DNA of 64,000 nucleotides, from assembly GCA_019359245.1 (NCBI GenBank), contig JAHHHR010000021.1:53888-117887 (forward strand). Reading direction: 5' to 3'. The first letter of the stretch is position 1; each line of letters starts with the position of its first letter. The notes under the pieces were generated by a model, which saw only the letters and a program-made list of their open reading frames with translations, ran no database searches and was not told where the DNA came from. The DNA is from Nostoc desertorum CM1-VF14 (GTDB lineage: Bacteria > Cyanobacteriota > Cyanobacteriia > Cyanobacteriales > Nostocaceae). This document shows, in pieces, positions 9,376 through 17,530 of the stretch. The position numbers were made by a program, and so were the translations under genes.

Positions 9376-9617
9376 TTTCGGTTAAATTGACTTTATAAAA
9401 ACTTTTTTACAAAATTTTTATTTTGCCATAAAAGCCTGTTTTAGTTAAGTTTTATTAAGCCAAATCTTACGACAGGCTACATTTTTTTTAAATTTAGATT
9501 AAAAGGAGCATAATAACAAATTAAAGAAGGGGTAATTTTGACTCCAGAGAAGCATTTTTTATCCCTGATATATACAGAATTGTGCGGTTAGGAAAGACTT
9601 ACCGCAAGGGAGGTTTT

Positions 9618-11666
9618 ATGAACGAAAAAGTAAAATCGGGTTCGCGGAATGTTGCAATTGTCGGGCCTTATTTGAGTGGAAAAACCACTTTACTAGAAAG
9701 CTTGTTATTTGTCACAGGGGCAATTTCTCGCAAAGGGAGTGTTAAGGACAGCAATACAGTGGGGGATAGTGCTGCCGAGTCGCGCGATCGCCACATGAGT
9801 GTAGAAGTCAGCGCCGCTAGCACTGAGTATAACGGCATTCGCTTCACTTTTATTGACTGTCCGGGAAGTATAGAATTTGCTCAAGAAACGTACAATGCTT
9901 TAATGGGAGTTGATGCGGCAATTGTAGTTTGCGAACCCATCCGCGATCGCGTCCTCACCCTCGCCCCTCTATTTAAATTCCTCGACGATTGGGAAATTCC
10001 CCACCTCGTCTTCGTCAACAAAATGGATCGGGCAAATATTCACGTTTTAGAAACGTTGCACGCCCTGAAAGCAGTATCTAGCCGTCCCCTGGTAGCGCAT
10101 CAATATCCCATCATGAATGGGGAACAACTCACCGGCTTTATCGATATGGTGAGCGAACAGGCATATCAATATCATCCAGGCGCACCTGCCGATCCCATTC
10201 CCTTCCCCGAAAGCTTAAAAGAAGAAGAACATATAGCACGGGCAGAAATGCTCGAAGCCTTAGCAAATTTTGACGACCATTTACTCGAAAAACTTTTAGA
10301 AGACATCGAACCTCCTCAAGAGGAAATACTCCAAGATTTAAAAATGGAATTAGGGGCAGATTTGGTAGTGCCCGTTTTCTTTGGTGTAGCAGAACAAGAT
10401 TATGGTGTTAGACCTTTATTAGAAGCCTTGTTACGGGAAGCCCCCGAACCAGAAACCACAGCAGAACGTCGTTTAAAAAACATAAAAGGTGATACACCTC
10501 TAGCGCAAGTATTAAAAACTTACTACACTCCCCAAGGTGGCAAACTCTCCCTCGTGCGTGTTTGGCGAGGCAAATTAACTGATGGCATTGTCCTCAATGG
10601 CATTCGCACCGGTGGAATTTACCGCCTCATGGGACAACAACAGCAGTCAGTTAACCAAGTTAATGCTGGTGAAATTGTTGCATTGAGTCGTTTAGAAGGA
10701 ATCAAGACAGGCGATACAATCTCCACAGAACAGCAGTCGGCAATAAAATTACCCAAAGCTGTAGAGTTGGAACCAGTGTATGCCCTCGCCATTACACCAG
10801 AAAAGCGCAACGATGAAGTAAAACTTAGCAGTGCCATCACCAAGTTATTAGAAGAAGACTGTTCACTTGCTTGGGAACAACACGGCGATACTCACGAAGT
10901 TATCTTGTGGGGACAAGGCGAGATTCATCTACAAGTCGCCCTAGATAGACTGCGCCGCAAATATAACTTGCCAATGACAACTCATTTACCGCAAGTGCCT
11001 TACAAAGAAACCATCCGTAAAACAGTGGCTTCAATTCATGGGCGCTACAAGCACCAAAGCGGTGGTCACGGACAGTTTGGTGATGTTTTTCTCGACATCA
11101 AACCCCTACCACGCGGTACAGGTTTTAATTTTAATGAAACCATTGTCGGCGGCGTAGTTCCCAAACAGTACATTCCTGGGGTGGAAATGGGCGTGCGGGA
11201 ATTTCTGACACATGGGCCTTTGGGCTTCCCAATGGTGGATTTGGCGGTAACTCTGACTAATGGTTCGTATCACAACGTTGATAGTTCCGAACAAGCCTTT
11301 AAACAAGCTGCCCGATTGGCAATGCAAACGGGAATACCCCAAGCGGAACCTACCCTGTTAGAACCAATTCTGCGGGTGGATGTTACCACACCTAGCGAAT
11401 TTACTTCCAAAGTGCTGCAACTGTTGAGTGGTAGACGGGGGCAAATTTTAGGCTATGAAGGCAGAAACGATTGGCAAGGCTGGGATAATATCTCTGCATA
11501 CTTGCCACAAGCAGAGATGCAAAACTTTATTGTAGAGCTGCGATCGCTCACATTAGGCGTTGGTTCTTTCCACTGGGAATATGACCATCTCCAAGAGGTG
11601 CCAGAAAAGCTTGCTGAACGTGTCATTCACAGCAATGGTAATGGTGGTAACGGCAACGGCAAGTAA
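9618..11666 (+). CDS. EF-G-like translational GTPase (paralogue of elongation factor G)
   Basis: The start is taken at the ATG at 9618, because AAGGGAGG lies 5 nt upstream; an upstream GTG at 9582 has no ribosome-binding site. The 682-residue product has the GTPase motifs G1 (VGPYLSGKTTL), G3 (FIDCPGSIEF, where EF-G usually has DTPG) and G4 (FVNKMDRAN), then domain II, and the EF-G domain III-V region (YKETIRKTVASIHGRYKHQSGGHGQFGDV). It lacks some of the length of canonical EF-G (about 690-700) and ends in a low-complexity Gly/Asn tail (HSNGNGGNGNGK). It is likely one of the EF-G-like proteins of unknown role found beside true fusA in many cyanobacteria, rather than the main translocase. It stands alone, divergent from the TPR gene. 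Confidence 0.88.
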   Translation: MNEKVKSGSRNVAIVGPYLSGKTTLLESLLFVTGAISRKGSVKDSNTVGDSAAESRDRHMSVEVSAASTEYNGIRFTFIDCPGSIEFAQETYNALMGVDAAIVVCEPIRDRVLTLAPLFKFLDDWEIPHLVFVNKMDRANIHVLETLHALKAVSSRPLVAHQYPIMNGEQLTGFIDMVSEQAYQYHPGAPADPIPFPESLKEEEHIARAEMLEALANFDDHLLEKLLEDIEPPQEEILQDLKMELGADLVVPVFFGVAEQDYGVRPLLEALLREAPEPETTAERRLKNIKGDTPLAQVLKTYYTPQGGKLSLVRVWRGKLTDGIVLNGIRTGGIYRLMGQQQQSVNQVNAGEIVALSRLEGIKTGDTISTEQQSAIKLPKAVELEPVYALAITPEKRNDEVKLSSAITKLLEEDCSLAWEQHGDTHEVILWGQGEIHLQVALDRLRRKYNLPMTTHLPQVPYKETIRKTVASIHGRYKHQSGGHGQFGDVFLDIKPLPRGTGFNFNETIVGGVVPKQYIPGVEMGVREFLTHGPLGFPMVDLAVTLTNGSYHNVDSSEQAFKQAARLAMQTGIPQAEPTLLEPILRVDVTTPSEFTSKVLQLLSGRRGQILGYEGRNDWQGWDNISAYLPQAEMQNFIVELRSLTLGVGSFHWEYDHLQEVPEKLAERVIHSNGNGGNGNGK

Positions 11667-11671
11667 TTTTG

Positions 11672-11693
11672 GATTTTAGATTAATCTAAAATC
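11672..11693. repeat. 22-bp palindrome of the GATTTTAGATTAATC type
   Basis: A perfect palindrome (GATTTTAGATT and its complement) just after the EF-G-like gene. The motif TTTTAGATTTT recurs in other spacers, for example near 5775 and 30340-30375. Confidence 0.6.
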
Positions 11694-11699
11694 AATACT

Positions 11700-11724
11700 A
11701 GCCCGGAACTTTAAGTTTCGGGCT
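11700..11724. terminator. Hairpin between convergent genes
   Basis: Arms AGCCCGGAAC and GTTTCGGGCT (one G-U pair) with a 5-nt loop lie between the convergent EF-G-like and hicA genes. No good T-run follows, so it is a probable but not certain terminator for both strands. Confidence 0.5.
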
Positions 11725-11750
11725 AATAACTAAAGTCCAATAAATCGTTC

Positions 11751-11954
11751 TTAGTCTATATCTTCTTCAGTAAGACCTGCATCCTTGAGCAATCCTTTCA
11801 GTGTTCCAATGGGTAAATCACGATTGCCATGAACAGGAATAGAGAGAATGACACCTTTGTTGGCATAAATATGGTGACTGCCAGTAATCCGTTTCAGGTT
11901 CCAGCCATACCGTTCAACAATTTTACATAAGGCTTTACCAGAAACAGATTTCAT
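11751..11954 (-). CDS. hicA: HicA-type mRNA interferase toxin
   Basis: A 67-residue protein of the HicA (YcfA) family, a double-stranded-RNA-binding-fold ribonuclease that cleaves mRNA when not bound by HicB. The hallmark block is ITGSHHIYANKGVILSIPVHG, with the catalytic histidine expected in GSHH, followed by LPIGTLKGLLKDAGLT. It is the second gene of a hicB-hicA pair: its ATG overlaps the hicB stop by 4 bp (ATGA at 11951-11954), which implies translational coupling. The length is typical (60-80 residues), so the toxin looks intact. Confidence 0.93.
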   Translation of the reverse strand: MKSVSGKALCKIVERYGWNLKRITGSHHIYANKGVILSIPVHGNRDLPIGTLKGLLKDAGLTEEDID

Positions 11955-12151
11955 AAGGATATTTCAATCAACTGTTTATCGGGTTCAAGTTCTTCCTGCT
12001 GGCTAGCAACTTCAAGCCAACCCTGAATCGCATCTTTAAGCATTTCCAACAAGTCTTCATAGCTTTCTCCCCATGTGTGACACCCTGGTAGGGCTGGTAC
12101 AGAAGCACACCACACATCGTCTTCTTGCCAGATAACGGCTTTGATTTTCAT
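11951..12151 (-). CDS. hicB: HicB-type antitoxin
   Basis: The start is placed at the ATG at 12151, giving 66 residues beginning MKIKAVIWQEDDVWCASVP; a longer frame reaches 12217 but its extra residues are basic, unlike HicB. The fold marker is VPALPGCHTWGESYEDLLEM, typical of the HicB partial RNase-H-like domain that sits on HicA. Short HicB proteins like this usually lack the C-terminal DNA-binding domain, so the pair may not be autoregulated by this protein alone. It precedes hicA with a 4-bp overlap. Confidence 0.9.
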   Translation of the reverse strand: MKIKAVIWQEDDVWCASVPALPGCHTWGESYEDLLEMLKDAIQGWLEVASQQEELEPDKQLIEISL

Positions 12152-12220
12152 GATAAATCTGTTGCAGCGTCGTGTTTTACATCTTAGCGTAACTACATTT
12201 GAGAGTTGCGTAGGCATGGC

Positions 12221-12300
12221 ATCGCTCCAACGGCTAAGATTCCCGACTTCTCTAAGAAGTTGGGAATTTTTTCAATCTATAAAAGGATTCGTAAACTGCA
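12221..12300. repeat. Direct repeat unit 1 with internal hairpin
   Basis: The unit reads ATCGCTCCAACGGCTAAG, then a 13-bp stem (ATTCCCGACTTCT/AGAAGTTGGGAAT, one G-U pair, 3-nt loop at 12239-12267) followed by T6, then AAAAGGATTCGTAAACTG. The same order of blocks recurs at 12389-12466. Confidence 0.75.
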
Positions 12301-12388
12301 CGCCCTCAACCGTCGCACCTGATGCGATTTTACTCGACACAATTTAAATTTTACATACATTACATTATACATTACGTGCTACTAGCGA

Positions 12389-12466
12389 TCGCTCCAAGGC
12401 TGAGATTCCCTACTTCTCTCAGAAGTAGGGAATCTTTATTTAATCTGTGAAAAGATTCGTAAACCG
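12389..12466. repeat. Direct repeat unit 2 with internal hairpin
   Basis: The unit contains TCGCTCCAAGGCTGAG, a perfect 14-bp stem (GATTCCCTACTTCT, 3-nt loop, 12404-12434), and GAAAAGATTCGTAAACCG. The two stems differ by several compensated bases, as expected if hairpin structure is kept. Confidence 0.75.
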
Positions 12467-12555
12467 CTAACTTGTGTGAAATGGTATTAGTTTCATAAAA
12501 GCATTTGGGAATTATGTGATTAAGTATATTCGTCTTAATTACAGAGAAAAAACTC

Positions 12556-13452
12556 ATGGGCTTTATAGTCTCTCTTGTAACTAGCCTAATTGCAATTCTC
12601 GTTTATCTCAATACAGATAGGATATCTGGTGAAAAGTCACGTTTAGCAATACGCACAATTATGATATTGATTAGTAGTATTGCAGTCCTGAATTCTATTT
12701 CTAGGCTTTTAGTGATTGTCCCACCAGGCAATGTTGGTGTCGTCAACTTTTTTGGTGAAGTTTCCGAAACTACTCTTAATCCTGGTGTTCACTTACTTAA
12801 TCCCTTTAACAAAGTGCTGAATTTTTCCACTCGCATTAAGGATGTAAAGGAAAATGTAGATGTAACATCCCAAGAAGGTTTGAGCCTAAATCTTGATGTC
12901 AGTCTTCAGTACAAGCTCGATCCGCAAAAGGCAGCTACAGTATATAAAACAATTGGAACTGATGAAACACAACTGGTAATTTCCAGATTCCGTTCTACTG
13001 TCCGCGCCATCACGGCAAACTACCCAGCCAGTGCTATTTACTCTACCAAACGCCAAGAAATCGCCCAAAAAATTGACCAACAACTCACCCAAGAGATACC
13101 AGCTTTGGGTTTCATCGTTGAGGAAGCTCTTTTGCGAAACGTCAAAATGCCTGATACTCTACAAGCTGCAATTCAAAACAGACTCAAGACAGAGCAAGAA
13201 AACCAGCAGATGAAATTTGTTTTAGAAAAAGAGCGTCAAGAGGCAGAACGAAAGCGTATTGAAGCGCGAGGTATAGCTGATTCGCAAAAAATTATCTCTG
13301 CTGGACTTACCAACCAAGTGCTACAACTGCGAGCGATTGAAGCAACAGAAAAGCTAGCTCAATCTAATAATTCTAAGCTTGTAATTATTGGTTCTGAAAA
13401 AGGCGGTATGCCTATTATGCTCCAGCCAGAAGCAGGAACCTCAAAACCCTAA
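12556..13452 (+). CDS. Prohibitin-like SPFH-domain membrane protein
   Basis: A 298-residue protein with two N-terminal hydrophobic segments (residues 1-18 and 32-57), then an SPFH/prohibitin domain starting at VPPGNVGVVNFFGEVSETTL and covering about residues 55-200, and a charged coiled coil (about 205-250, KTEQENQQMKFVLEKERQEA). Such proteins form large ring or cage oligomers at membranes and can modulate membrane proteases; prohibitin homologues occur in cyanobacterial thylakoid or plasma membranes. The neighbours (hicBA upstream, a HEPN-like gene convergent downstream) give no metabolic clue. The start is the first ATG after a weak purine-rich stretch (AGAGAAAA). Confidence 0.87.
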   Translation: MGFIVSLVTSLIAILVYLNTDRISGEKSRLAIRTIMILISSIAVLNSISRLLVIVPPGNVGVVNFFGEVSETTLNPGVHLLNPFNKVLNFSTRIKDVKENVDVTSQEGLSLNLDVSLQYKLDPQKAATVYKTIGTDETQLVISRFRSTVRAITANYPASAIYSTKRQEIAQKIDQQLTQEIPALGFIVEEALLRNVKMPDTLQAAIQNRLKTEQENQQMKFVLEKERQEAERKRIEARGIADSQKIISAGLTNQVLQLRAIEATEKLAQSNNSKLVIIGSEKGGMPIMLQPEAGTSKP

Positions 13453-13509
13453 AATTTTATTATCAGGTCAATGGCTTGGCAAAATTTCAATTGTATAGGG
13501 TGGTTTATA

Positions 13510-14817
13510 TTACATCAATTTTTCCAAAATTTTGTCTAGAAAAAACTCTGCTTCTTTTAACAAGGAGTGATGTAATAGACGAAAGTGATCTTCTTTAATA
13601 GGTGCATGGTTTAGACCAAGCCATTTGAATTTCTCAGACAAACCTTTCCAAGACTTTTTGATATCTGTTTCTTTTCCATGATCTGCATCATGACGTAGCC
13701 ACTTATTTCTTAAATGCTTGATACACCAAATAAAATCACAATCTACCTTTTCATCTAGTACACCACCGTGCTTAATTAAAAAGCGTAAGTTATCTTTTCC
13801 TGCTCCCTCATAAAAAGTAAAGTAGAAACAATCTATAAAGTCTGCAAAACTCAGTTTATTTTGAGGTATTATCCAATGTAAATTTGTGCAAGCTTCTATA
13901 AGCTTAGTTGTTGGTTTGAATATTTCTCTCTGTTCTTTGATTTGCATTACCTCATTACATTGAACAATTAATTTCCAAATTCGATTTACCTGTGCAGATG
14001 CTTGGGCGGCAGGAGAAAGTAATATTAAAGACTCTTCATCCTTTTCCTCACAATATTCTACAATTGTTATTAATTCATCTTGTTGAACAATTGGTAATAA
14101 TAAATCTATCTCATGTAAAGCTAAATCCTCATCTTCTGGTACAGCAATAATATTAATTAAAGTCTCAGTTGCAGTTAATAATTGATCTTCTGCTAAATGC
14201 AAAGAAGTCTCTAAAGCCCAAGAAACTTTTTCACTTGTACTTTGCTCAAGACGTTGATAGGTTTTCTCTACAAAATCTGTATAAACCCTTGAAGGTTTTA
14301 ATAAGTTTTGTACTAAAGCTGGATTTTTACTAAATAGGTTGAGTTCTTGAATTTGACGTGCAACTTCTGTGAAACTATTATCCCATACCCTTGAGGCAAG
14401 TACGATTTCCTTTAATTGACGAGACGTCTGAAAAATATTTCGACTGGGCTGAACCAATTTTTGCCAAGTAGAAATTTGTTTACTTAAATTTGCATACAAA
14501 TTGTCTTGTGCAAACTCATATTTTGTTCTAAGTCTTGTATCAGATAAATTTTCTAATAGCTCAGAGTGAGGGAATAACCTTGATTTACAAGATAAATTTT
14601 CTAATAACTCAGAGCGGGAGAATAGTCTTGATGTACGAGATAGACTGTCTAGTAAATTAGTATGGTTAAATAGCCTTGCTCTGCCAGTAAAGGTTTCTTC
14701 TATCCCGCTAGTTTGCTCAGATATTTTTGAAAAGATAGATGCATAAGAGGTATTTAAACCTTCTAGATTTTGTAATACTTTTTTAAATGGACTATCATTA
14801 AATTTTTCAAATGACAT
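13510..14817 (-). CDS. Unrecognised protein with a candidate C-terminal HEPN RNase motif and N-terminal 16-residue repeats
   Basis: A 435-residue protein that I cannot place in a named family. Residues 46-92 hold three tandem copies of a 16-residue unit, each with RLFxxSELLENLS or a close variant. The middle is helical and charged with an acidic stretch (VPEDEDLALHEIDLL, residues 226-240). Near the C-terminus, HLRNKWLRHD (residues 368-377) fits the HEPN catalytic pattern, Arg-Asn, four residues, His (R370, N371, H376). HEPN domains are frequent RNase toxins in defence and toxin-antitoxin systems. No signal peptide or membrane segment is seen. Its neighbours are an SPFH gene (convergent) and a Uma2 nuclease gene (divergent, 118 bp away). 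The RNase call is inferred from one motif plus helical context. Confidence 0.55.
   Translation of the reverse strand: MSFEKFNDSPFKKVLQNLEGLNTSYASIFSKISEQTSGIEETFTGRARLFNHTNLLDSLSRTSRLFSRSELLENLSCKSRLFPHSELLENLSDTRLRTKYEFAQDNLYANLSKQISTWQKLVQPSRNIFQTSRQLKEIVLASRVWDNSFTEVARQIQELNLFSKNPALVQNLLKPSRVYTDFVEKTYQRLEQSTSEKVSWALETSLHLAEDQLLTATETLINIIAVPEDEDLALHEIDLLLPIVQQDELITIVEYCEEKDEESLILLSPAAQASAQVNRIWKLIVQCNEVMQIKEQREIFKPTTKLIEACTNLHWIIPQNKLSFADFIDCFYFTFYEGAGKDNLRFLIKHGGVLDEKVDCDFIWCIKHLRNKWLRHDADHGKETDIKKSWKGLSEKFKWLGLNHAPIKEDHFRLLHHSLLKEAEFFLDKILEKLM
14542..14682 (-). repeat. Three tandem 48-bp coding repeats
   Basis: These encode the three 16-residue units (ARLFNHTNLLDSLS, SRLFSRSELLENLS, SRLFPHSELLENLS) inside the HEPN-candidate gene. 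The two inner copies are closest in sequence. Confidence 0.75.
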
Positions 14818-14935
14818 ATGATTTTTTGTTGATTATATAGTTCTAACAATATTTATTGTAGTCTGATAAATAAGGAGCTACAATAGCTTAATACTGGCTT
14901 TTGTAAGTTTAAACCTTAAATTTCAATTATTAGTA

Positions 14936-15571
14936 ATGGTAACACTTCAATTACGACAATTAAGTGTTTCGCCGGGACATAGAGTAATACTCCACGATGT
15001 TAACTGGGAAGAATTTGAGGCGATTCTAGAAGAACTTGGCAACCATCGAACCTCTCGATTGGCTTACAGTCAAGGAACTTTGGAGATGAGAATGCCATTA
15101 CCGAAGCATGAGAAAGCCAAAGTCATCATTGGGGATTTGGTGAAAATTCTGCTGGAGGAGTTAGCAATTGACTGTGAGACATTTGGCTCAACCACCTTTA
15201 AACGCGAAGATATGGCTTTTGGTGTAGAGCCTGATGATTCTTTCTACATTCAAAATCATGCTCAAATGATTGGTAAAGAGCGAATAGACTTGACGATTGA
15301 TTCGCCACCCGACTTAACAATTGAAGTTAATATTACTTCCAAAACTCAACTGGATGCTTACGAAGCTTTGCGAGTTCCTGAACTATGGCGATATGAAGAT
15401 GGGAAGCTACAAATTAATATTCTTCAGGATGGCAAATACATTGAGTCTGAAATTAGTTCTACTTTTCCCAACTTGCCTATTATTGAAATAATTCCCCGGT
15501 TTGTCGAACAGAGCCGAACTTTAGGTAGAAGTCCAACGCTTAGAGCATTTCGTCAATGGGTAAGAAAGTAA
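14936..15571 (+). CDS. Uma2-family (DUF820) restriction-endonuclease-like protein
   Basis: A 211-residue protein of the Uma2 family, which is hugely expanded in cyanobacteria and has a PD-(D/E)xK nuclease fold. Matching features are LAYSQGTLEMRMP near the N-terminus, GVEPDDSFYIQNH around residue 100 and the PPDLTIEVNITSKTQLDAY block around residues 122-141, followed by LRVPELWRYEDGKLQI. The position after the Glu-Val is Asn where many members have a Ser-Pro. The biological role of the family is not established; some copies are thought to be linked to mobile elements. It begins 118 bp from the divergent HEPN-candidate gene, so the two could share a regulatory region. Confidence 0.88.
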   Translation: MVTLQLRQLSVSPGHRVILHDVNWEEFEAILEELGNHRTSRLAYSQGTLEMRMPLPKHEKAKVIIGDLVKILLEELAIDCETFGSTTFKREDMAFGVEPDDSFYIQNHAQMIGKERIDLTIDSPPDLTIEVNITSKTQLDAYEALRVPELWRYEDGKLQINILQDGKYIESEISSTFPNLPIIEIIPRFVEQSRTLGRSPTLRAFRQWVRK

Positions 15572-15693
15572 ATCACCCAAACTTAATGTAATTCTTGCTC
15601 CATCCGCGCTAAATCTCTTATCCAATGGTCGAGTTATCCCATTCTCACTTTGCTGCTAGTTGAATGATACAGTATGAGCGTTACTAGAAACTG

Positions 15694-16092
15694 ATGACTA
15701 TGAGCGGCGAGATTGTCGAAAAACTGAAGGAAGCTAGTACTGGCTTGTTAATGATGAGCGAGTCGGATTACCCTTTCGAGGTTGTTCAGTGGGAAGGTGC
15801 TGCACCTGCAACACAGGAGAAAATTTTACAGCTAACAGGTTCTCAAGACCAGCCAGTAGAAGTAGTAGACTTGGACTATCTCTTTCGTAATTGTGCATTT
15901 GAGCAAGAGTGGCACAATGAATTACAAAAAAAAGATGTTAAAAAATTTCAAACACTTGTCCAAACGCTTAAAGATAATCTTAGTGACATCAGCGTTTATC
16001 GTGTTGGACAAATAAATATTGATGCTTACATCATAGGACAAACTAAAGATGGTGACTTAGCTGGAGTAGTAACAAAACTGGTTGAAACCTAG
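15694..16092 (+). CDS. nuiA: Nuclease A inhibitor-like protein
   Basis: A 132-residue protein resembling NuiA of Anabaena, which binds and blocks the sugar-non-specific nuclease NucA. Supporting features are the SESDYPFEVVQWEG segment, ITIM-like hydrophobic pattern and the VYRVGQINIDAYIIGQTKDG segment near the C-terminus, plus the acidic overall composition. Its own likely target, nucA, lies directly downstream in convergent orientation (stop codons 80 bp apart). The inhibitor has no signal peptide and should protect the cytoplasm from unexported nuclease. ATG at 15700 (second Met) is an alternative start. Confidence 0.85.
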   Translation: MTMSGEIVEKLKEASTGLLMMSESDYPFEVVQWEGAAPATQEKILQLTGSQDQPVEVVDLDYLFRNCAFEQEWHNELQKKDVKKFQTLVQTLKDNLSDISVYRVGQINIDAYIIGQTKDGDLAGVVTKLVET

Positions 16093-16123
16093 TAAGCAGG
16101 TTGGAAATTTATCTAAATAAAAA

Positions 16124-16149
16124 CCTAGCCATATAGATGGCTAGGCTTT
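16124..16149. terminator. Bidirectional terminator between nuiA and nucA
   Basis: A perfect 9-bp stem (CCTAGCCAT) with loop ATAG, flanked by A-run on the left and CTTTC on the right, sits midway between the two convergent stop codons. Confidence 0.8.
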
Positions 16150-16172
16150 CTCATTTTTGAAATCATCTAAAC

Positions 16173-17012
16173 TTATAAATTATCGATTTGCGCTTCTATT
16201 GCAGACTGAATAGATGTTGAAACTTGTGAGAGAAAATTGTATCCAGTTAGGGATTCTAATGAGTCAACGCTAACCCGATAGTTTCTCCAATCCGCTGTTC
16301 GCACCCCTTGGGCGTTGGGAATATTTACAGCAATGACTCTCGTGCTATTTGACAGGCCGGCAAGTCCTGAACCTGGAGTATCGAGGACAACAATAATTTT
16401 CCAGGTTCTATTAGGGACTTGAACCCGTCCATTAGCTATTGTATAGAACCTTCCATTAGAACCAGTACCGCCCATCCCATATCCACCAGATATAATGTAG
16501 AGTTCTTTACCCTGTCTTACTAAAGTTCTGGCATATTCCTCTAGGTTTGCCCAAATTCCTTGATTATTATCTGGGGCTTGAGCAATCATATTACTCATCA
16601 AAAAGGTGGCAGAATTATTAGTAATACTACTAGTTCTGTCACCACTAGGTGTCATGTGACCACGATCAAACCCACTTCCACTAAAATCGGTAGATTGAAC
16701 TTGATAGCACCCAGAAGGAAGGGTTGTATCAGCCCGGAAATTATCTTGCCTTGATGTACTACCTAACCAACTACTATTCAATTGCCAAGACACCCAATTT
16801 GCTCTACCTGTTCCGCAGTTGTAACCAATTACATACTGTGGTTTGACTAGCAAGTAGTTATTTAGGTTGAAAGTTCCAGCATTGCTTGGGTTGCCAAGGG
16901 TTAGGTGAACACTTGCTGATAACTGGGCTGGTACGATCTTTGCCAACCCAATTATGAATAAAACTACTACCACAAATGGCAGCAAAAACTTGAAAATCTT
17001 GATTTTTTTCAT
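16173..17012 (-). CDS. nucA: Secreted DNA/RNA non-specific endonuclease
   Basis: A 279-residue nuclease of the NucA/EndoG (DNA/RNA non-specific, beta-beta-alpha-metal) family. The active-site motif is DRGH at residues 116-119 within GFDRGHMTPSGDR, with the general-base His119; the metal-binding Asn lies in the PDNNQGIWANLEEY segment (about 147-160). The N-terminus has a signal peptide (residues 8-28, FLLPFVVVVLFIIGLAKIVP), so the enzyme should be exported. It matches Anabaena NucA in length (about 274) and in being next to a nuiA gene. It degrades both DNA and RNA, probably for nutrient scavenging or hostility to incoming DNA. Confidence 0.95.
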   Translation of the reverse strand: MKKIKIFKFLLPFVVVVLFIIGLAKIVPAQLSASVHLTLGNPSNAGTFNLNNYLLVKPQYVIGYNCGTGRANWVSWQLNSSWLGSTSRQDNFRADTTLPSGCYQVQSTDFSGSGFDRGHMTPSGDRTSSITNNSATFLMSNMIAQAPDNNQGIWANLEEYARTLVRQGKELYIISGGYGMGGTGSNGRFYTIANGRVQVPNRTWKIIVVLDTPGSGLAGLSNSTRVIAVNIPNAQGVRTADWRNYRVSVDSLESLTGYNFLSQVSTSIQSAIEAQIDNL

Positions 17013-17530
17013 GTTTTTGTACTTTTGATTGCAAAAGCATTGTCCGAGTTCTTTACTTCAACATCAAGCATTCAGGGATACAAAACTAAAGATTTTTCTA
17101 ATGGTAAAGATGTAGTGACACCATAGCTAGAAATCTTTGTTCGGCAAGAGTTAACAATCAACAAATCACTACTTTAGCACTACCTTGGTGACGAGCGATG
17201 CCTAGGGCAGGCTACGCCTACGCTTAAAATTTCACACCCCTATACCAAGATTTATACATCTAATCATTAACACCAATCTTTTTTTTAGAGGAAATTTAAT
17301 TATGTGAAAAATGAGGACGATTTACACAGCAATAAAAACTTAAATGCCAGCAGTTAATAAACCTTTTGCAAAAGTCAAAAAATCAGGAATGTCATTTTGA
17401 GGGGAACTCAGGGGAGAAAAAATTTTCACCAGATGTTTCGCTCCGCTCAAGATGACAATTTAAGTATTTATTCAAGATAAGGTAAGTATACTTATTGCCT
17501 TAATCTCTAATTTTCTGTTTGCAGTGGCAG
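17013..17530. other. Intergenic region upstream of nucA
   Basis: A 518-bp spacer holding the nucA promoter side. It has a small dispersed repeat at about 17192-17225 (GCGATGCCTAGGGCAGGC plus TACGCCTACGC) and a second Nostoc-like repeat at 17395-17465 with GTTTCGCTCCGCTCAAGATG. No gene seen. Confidence 0.6.

Larger units (their letters stand above)
12152..12555. other. Intergenic region with a duplicated hairpin
   Basis: This 404-bp spacer holds hicBA's promoter side and the upstream side of the SPFH gene. Two related hairpin units lie about 165 bp apart (12221-12300 and 12389-12466). No ORF with coding character was seen. Confidence 0.6.

Noticed and set aside
9442..9459. CTTAATAAAACTTAACTA as a possible Pho box upstream of the TPR/PsiE-like pair
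   Set aside because: The two half-sites are 10 nt apart start to start, where the cyanobacterial Pho box needs 11, and the first half fits poorly.
9582..9617. Upstream GTG start for the EF-G-like gene
   Set aside because: The ATG at 9618 has a strong AAGGGAGG site; the GTG has none.
11951..12217. Longer hicB starting at 12217
   Set aside because: The extra residues are basic and unlike HicB; the ATG at 12151 fits the family length.
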